Source: Bacillota bacterium (GTDB lineage Bacteria; Bacillota; Clostridia; Acetivibrionales; DSM-1351). Taken from it: a stretch of DNA of 64,000 bases. Under the pieces are notes generated by a model. That model was not told where the DNA came from and made no database searches. It saw only the letters and a list, made by a program, of their open reading frames with translations. A program made the position numbers and the translations under genes. The stretch lies in contig JAEZIB010000155.1 of NCBI GenBank assembly GCA_023416275.1, positions 1 through 64,000 on the forward strand. The letters run 5' to 3'. Shown here in pieces: positions 60,484 through 64,000 of this stretch (its first letter is position 1; the number at the start of each line of letters is the position of its first letter).

Positions 60484-61338
60484 CTATTCCATTGATTTTT
60501 GGTACTTATTTCTTAACAATATAGCTAATGCATTTGTAGTTAAGAGTATTCCTAAAAGCACTATAATTCCAGCTGCAGCAAGATCCTTGAATTCTTGCTT
60601 AGGAAGTCCCATCCAATAATAAATTTGAAGAGGTAGTGCCGTAAATACAGATGAAATCCCATCTGGAACCTTTGATATATATGTTGCAGCACCTACAATT
60701 AGCAATGGTGCGCTCTCTCCTAAAGCTCTTGATACTGACAAAATTACACCAGTAAATATACCAGGCATAGCTGCAGGAACTACTATTTTTCTAATAGTTT
60801 GCCATTTTGTAGCGCCCAGTGCATAGGAGCCATGCCTCAAATACTGTGGAACTGCTTTTATTGCTTCTTGCGATGAGACAATTACTATTGGTAATACAAC
60901 TAAGGTCATTGTTAATGCACCTGATAGCACACTCTTTCCAAAACCTAAAGTTCTTACGAAAATAGCTAAACCCAGCAAACCATATACAATTGATGGCGTA
61001 CCAGAGAGATTTGAAACATTTATTTTAATAAACTTTGTTACCCAGTTATTCTTAGCATATTCTTCTAGATATACTGCTGTTCCAAGCCCTATTGGCACAG
61101 CAAAAACTATCGTCAATGCTATAATCCATACACTGCCCATTATACCAGGTAATATTCCAGCTTTATTTGGAAATCTTGATGGAAAGTTTGTAAAAAAGTG
61201 TTTTGACAGATAGGGTATCCCTCTGATTACTATATCAATCAGCAAAACAGCCAATACAACTATTCCAATTAATGTTACACAAAATATTACTCCATGAAAA
61301 ATGGAATTTTTCATTTTTCTATATTTTATATTATTCAT
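60484..61338 (-). CDS. pstA: Phosphate ABC transporter permease PstA
   Basis: A 284-residue permease with six transmembrane helices and the inner-membrane component EAA-type loop, VPQYLRHGSYALGATKWQTI, that contacts PstB. Also GTPSIVYGLLGLAIFV and ALGESAPLLIVGAA, both PstA signatures. The gene follows pstC at 275 bp, a gap filled by two repeat elements, wide for a co-translated permease pair. Both permeases are expected to work with pstB, which lies on the other strand. Confidence 0.95.
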   Translation of the reverse strand: MNNIKYRKMKNSIFHGVIFCVTLIGIVVLAVLLIDIVIRGIPYLSKHFFTNFPSRFPNKAGILPGIMGSVWIIALTIVFAVPIGLGTAVYLEEYAKNNWVTKFIKINVSNLSGTPSIVYGLLGLAIFVRTLGFGKSVLSGALTMTLVVLPIVIVSSQEAIKAVPQYLRHGSYALGATKWQTIRKIVVPAAMPGIFTGVILSVSRALGESAPLLIVGAATYISKVPDGISSVFTALPLQIYYWMGLPKQEFKDLAAAGIIVLLGILLTTNALAILLRNKYQKSME

Positions 61339-61440
61339 TCATCCACCTACTTGTCTAAATTTATTAAGGGTTATCTCTTCAAAAAGCTCTTCGCGCTAAT
61401 CAATTTCTAGCTCGTTACCTTGCATTTTTGTTTCTATAAG

Positions 61441-61558
61441 TCAATTACTATCGACTAAAGCCCCCTAAAGTCAGAAAACAAATTCAAATCCAAACTGCAT
61501 TCAAAATCTGCTTAAAAGCTTAATTCGCCTGATAGTCGAAGGTTTAACCCGTAATTGA
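61441..61558. mobile_element. TCAATTAC-ended MITE-like element between pstC and pstA
   Basis: TCAATTAC (61441-61448) and GTAATTGA (61551-61558) are inverted terminal repeats; next to them TATCGACTAAAG and GATAGTCGAAGG partly mirror each other inside. The same TCAATTACTAT ends flank 62571-62669. Non-coding. Confidence 0.55.
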
Positions 61559-61570
61559 CTTTAGTCACTT

Positions 61571-61613
61571 ACGCAACTTTCCAACACAAAAAATCTTTCG
61601 GTACTCAAACCTA
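61571..61613. mobile_element. Fragment of the ACTCAACTTT MITE at the pstC stop
   Basis: ACGCAACTTTCC, a changed left end, is followed by AACACAAAAAATCTTTCGG and TACTCAAACCTATTAAT, matching the start of the element at 55280. The fragment is cut at the pstC stop codon (61614), so one end is missing. Confidence 0.55.
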
Positions 61614-62549
61614 TTAATATTCCTTCCTATACTTATCTACTATTCTGTTAGAAAGAATATTGAGTCCTAATGTTATTAAAAACAGCAATAAACCTACTGC
61701 AAACAGAGAATAATACCCAACTGTTCCATGAGGATTGTCCCCCTGACTTGCCTGCACAATAAAAGATGTCATTGTCTGTACACTTTGCAGTGGATTTAGC
61801 GTCAAATTAGGCCTTGCACCTGCTGCAATAGTAACTATCATGGTTTCTCCTATTGCTCTAGATATTGCAAGTACAAACGAAGCTGCTATCCCTGAAATAG
61901 CTGCTGGAACAACCACCTTCATTGATGTTTCCATTTTAGTGGAGCCTAAAGCTAAAGCACCCTGTCTTAGACTGTCCGGAACTGCTCGCATTGCATCCTC
62001 GCTCAATGATGAGACTAGTGGAATTATCATGATACCTACAGCAATTCCTGCACTTAATGCATTAAAAACTTCCGTTTGAGGTATGAAAAACTGTAAAACA
62101 GGAGTTATTGTTGTTAAAGCAAAATATCCAAATACTATAGATGGAATACCTGCAAGCACCTCTAATATTGGCTTTACAATCTTTCTAACCCTTTTGTTTG
62201 CATACTCACTTAGATAAATAGCAGTAAATAATCCAATTGGTATTGCAATTAAAGCAGCAATAAAAGTAATTAATAGAGTACCACATATTAACGGTAAAAC
62301 ACCAAAGCTAGGTTCACTAAATAGCGGAGTCCATTCCTTTCCAAAAAGGAAATCTGTTATAGAAATCTCAGAAAAGAATCCGACAGAATCCTTAAGTAAG
62401 GATACTATTATGCCAATTGTTGTTAAAATTGTGATAATAGCAAATAGAAATAATATATTTTTTGCAATAACATTTGAAAGCTTCATTCTCTTAATTCTGT
62501 TCCTGTTTGCTGCTTTTAAACTTTGTAAAGCTTCAGTAGTATCTGTCAT
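61614..62549 (-). CDS. pstC: Phosphate ABC transporter permease PstC
   Basis: A 311-residue permease with six transmembrane helices: VLAGIPSIVFGYFALT, VPDSLRQGALALGSTKMETS (EAA loop), AISRAIGETMIVTIAAG are diagnostic. Typical order is pstS-pstC-pstA-pstB; here no pstS lies upstream, only a Pho box (62716-62755) and repeats. Start ATG follows AAAGGAGG. The C-terminus ends at a MITE fragment. Confidence 0.95.
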   Translation of the reverse strand: MTDTTEALQSLKAANRNRIKRMKLSNVIAKNILFLFAIITILTTIGIIVSLLKDSVGFFSEISITDFLFGKEWTPLFSEPSFGVLPLICGTLLITFIAALIAIPIGLFTAIYLSEYANKRVRKIVKPILEVLAGIPSIVFGYFALTTITPVLQFFIPQTEVFNALSAGIAVGIMIIPLVSSLSEDAMRAVPDSLRQGALALGSTKMETSMKVVVPAAISGIAASFVLAISRAIGETMIVTIAAGARPNLTLNPLQSVQTMTSFIVQASQGDNPHGTVGYYSLFAVGLLLFLITLGLNILSNRIVDKYRKEY

Positions 62550-62570
62550 TTTTTAGACCTCCTTTTAAAA

Positions 62571-62669
62571 TCAATTACTATCAACCCATTATTTATGAGA
62601 TGTTAATCTACCATCAACTCGCAGCCAGCAAAAATAATGTTTATCATTTTCAGCTCACATAGTAATTGA
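62571..62669. mobile_element. 99-bp element with perfect TCAATTACTAT ends, upstream of pstC
   Basis: TCAATTACTAT (62571-62581) and ATAGTAATTGA (62659-62669) are perfect 11-bp inverted terminal repeats. It sits between the Pho-box promoter (62689-62755) and the pstC ribosome binding site, so the pstC transcript starts with this hairpin-forming DNA. A partner copy is at 61441-61558. Confidence 0.7.
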
Positions 62670-62688
62670 CGTTAGTAATATTATCATT

Positions 62689-62755
62689 ATTGTATTAAAT
62701 CTAAAAGTAAACTGCTGTTAATCATTTGTTAATATATTGTTAAATTAAGTGTTAA
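62689..62755 (-). promoter_or_regulatory. Pho box and -10 for pstCA
   Basis: On the plus strand four TGTTAA repeats start at 62716, 62727, 62738 and 62750 (spacing 11, 11 and 12 bp); on the pstC strand they read TTAACA. This is the Firmicute PhoP box pattern, TTAACA repeated every ~11 bp. A -10 TACAAT lies at 62689-62694 (minus strand), 22 bp beyond the last repeat, at the expected distance for PhoP-activated promoters. PhoPR themselves are not in the window. Confidence 0.8.
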
Positions 62756-62757
62756 AA

Positions 62758-62880
62758 ATCAACTTTCACACATAAAGTCTTTCTGCACGAGAGAATTAAC
62801 TAATGGTTTGTTGCCAATATAATTGTATAAAATTAGTAACTACTAGGAACTAGCAATTATTCATTCTCAGAGTTTTTCAC
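62758..62880. mobile_element. MITE-like element next to the pstC Pho box
   Basis: Left end ATCAACTTTC (62758-62767) with CATAAAGTCTTTCTG and TAATGGTTTGTTGCC match the elements at 20246 and 48119. No clear right end; it fades into AT-rich DNA before 62880. It directly abuts the upstream-most Pho repeat. Confidence 0.55.
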
Positions 62881-63198
62881 GTTAGATGGCTATATTAATT
62901 TGAATAACATATATGTCTTATAGTTACAAGCTCTTATCAGACCAGTTTAAAATCAGCTTGCAAAAACAATAATTTTTATTTTCAAATTTAAGCTTTTTAA
63001 AGCTTTTTGAATTAGCTATTTGCCAATGTTAATTTATCATTTATATGCAAATTAAAATCTATATAAATTTAATTTTCTTGTACTTCAGCCCTATTATATT
63101 TTGCTTTTTATTTTATGTTGTATTCACAATTAAATTCTCTGTTTTTTATACTAAAAACTCTAATTATGCTAATAATAAATCTAGATATATTTATACTA
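62881..63198. other. AT-rich spacer between the divergent pst units
   Basis: About 320 bp of AT-rich DNA with no gene, no further Pho repeats and no repeat family member I could recognise. Confidence 0.4.
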
Positions 63199-63252
63199 TT
63201 AACACTAAGTTAACATAGAATTAAACCTACATTAAAACTATACTGATATTAT
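63199..63252 (+). promoter_or_regulatory. Pho box and -10 for pstB
   Basis: Four repeats at exact 11-bp steps: TTAACA (63199), TTAACA (63210), TTAAAC (63221) and TTAAAA (63232), followed ten bases later by TATTAT (63247-63252). This is a second Pho box, pointing at pstB, ~690 bp from the pstC promoter. Confidence 0.8.
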
Positions 63253-63291
63253 TGAATTAATAAAAAATTCATTAGATAAAGGAATAAATTT

Positions 63292-64000
63292 ATGACAAAT
63301 GATTATACAATAATAACGAAAAATTTAGATCTCTTTTATGGAGATTTTCAAGCCCTTAAGAGTGTTTCGATAGATATTCCCAGTAAACAAGTAACTGCCT
63401 TTATTGGCCCATCTGGCTGCGGAAAATCAACATTTTTAAAAACACTTAATAGGATGAATGATCTTATTACTAATGTAAAAATTACAGGAGATGTTTTTTT
63501 TGATGGTTTGAATGTATATAAGGAATATGATATAGTTGAATTAAGAAAAAATATTGGTATGGTATTTCAAAAGCCCAATCCATTCCCAATGAGTATTTAT
63601 GATAATATTGCTTATGGCCCACGGATTCATGGTATAAAATCAAAAGCAAAGTTAGATGACATTGTGGAAGAAAGCCTTAGAAATAGTGCTCTTTGGGACG
63701 AAGTAAAGGATAGGCTAAAGCAAAACGCATTAGGTTTATCAGGTGGACAACAGCAAAGGTTATGTATAGCAAGAGTTTTGGCTGTTGAACCAGAAGTAGT
63801 TTTAATGGATGAACCCACCTCTGCATTAGACCCTATTTCAACAATTAAGATAGAGGATTTGATTGAAGAACTAAAGCAGAACTATACAATAATAATAGTT
63901 ACTCATAACATGCAGCAAGCAGCTAGAATATCAGACATGACGGCTTTTTTCCTTCACGGGGAAATAGTTGAATTTGGAAATACAAATCAATTATTTAGTA
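63292..64000 (+). CDS. pstB: Phosphate ABC transporter ATP-binding protein PstB (5' part, runs off window end)
   Basis: The frame opens at ATG 63292 behind AAAGGAAT and stays open for 236 codons to the window end. Walker A GPSGCGKST (about residue 40), Q-loop VFQKPNPFPMSIYDNIAYGP, signature LSGGQQQRL, Walker B VVLMDEPTSALDP and the H-loop VTHNM identify PstB. It has its own Pho box and lies divergently from pstCA, unlike the usual single pstSCAB-phoU operon. It probably continues into phoU beyond the window. Confidence 0.96.
   Translation, partial: MTNDYTIITKNLDLFYGDFQALKSVSIDIPSKQVTAFIGPSGCGKSTFLKTLNRMNDLITNVKITGDVFFDGLNVYKEYDIVELRKNIGMVFQKPNPFPMSIYDNIAYGPRIHGIKSKAKLDDIVEESLRNSALWDEVKDRLKQNALGLSGGQQQRLCIARVLAVEPEVVLMDEPTSALDPISTIKIEDLIEELKQNYTIIIVTHNMQQAARISDMTAFFLHGEIVEFGNTNQLFS

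Overview
The window comes from a low-GC, endospore-forming, flagellated Firmicute. The gene families and their order (ftsZ, spoIIGA, sigE and sigG in series, CotF-like coat genes, T-box leaders, MurT/GatD, an Iβ-type DAHP synthase, DUF421/DUF4363) point to the Clostridia, most likely a Ruminiclostridium/cluster III-type anaerobe. The genus is an inference from family resemblance; no database was searched.

Layout. 1-11.5 kb, minus strand: a flagellar basal-body/hook operon read flgB, flgC, fliE, fliF, fliG, fliH, fliI, fliJ, a MgtE_N-like gene, fliK, flgD, a TIGR02530-type gene and flgE (cut by the window edge). 11.6-20.2 kb, minus: comM, dprA, a patatin-like lipase, topA and trmFO, the Bacillus-like order without xerC/hslVU/codY. 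21.2-30 kb, minus: the division/early sporulation block murA (3' part only), divIB, sbp, ftsA, ftsZ, spoIIGA, sigE, sigG, nrdR. 30.3-34 kb, plus: murT-gatD and a T-box-controlled aroF. 34.5-40.8 kb, minus: lytic transglycosylase, coaE, polA, and an ECF sigma/anti-sigma pair. 41-44.6 kb: a receiver-domain protein, the missing 5' part of murA, two coat genes and T-box-controlled tyrS. 45-56 kb: paired TrkA proteins, DUF421/DUF4363, a cation exchanger, a secreted protein, tRNA-Val, a CorA-like transporter with a structured leader, and small enzymes. 56.5-64 kb: yqeY, rpsU, HIT, argJ, cheW, and a phosphate-uptake locus with two four-repeat Pho boxes between pstCA (minus) and pstB (plus, cut by the window end).

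The unusual content lies between genes. (1) murA is split into two complementary fragments, same strand and order, separated by 11.8 kb of housekeeping genes; the break falls at the codon of the catalytic cysteine. (2) A composite repeat recurs between co-directional genes. Read with the genes it starts with a GCTCGAAA...TTTCGAGC hairpin at the upstream stop codon, continues with a small A/T-flanked hairpin and ends with a block whose GGGAGGT is the ribosome binding site of the next gene. It separates comM/dprA, trkA/trkA and a cysteine-cluster gene/DJ-1 gene, and it forms the new 5' end of the truncated murA. The terminal block alone also precedes fliE and trmFO. (3) MITE-like elements with 10-11 bp terminal inverted repeats (one with a 5 bp target duplication) pepper intergenic DNA, above all the pst locus. 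(4) In murT and aroF a strong Shine-Dalgarno is separated from the start by a hairpin that would bring them together. (5) The corA-like gene has an attenuator-like leader.

All coordinates and motifs were read by eye. Family names rest on recognised motifs and gene order, not on searches.
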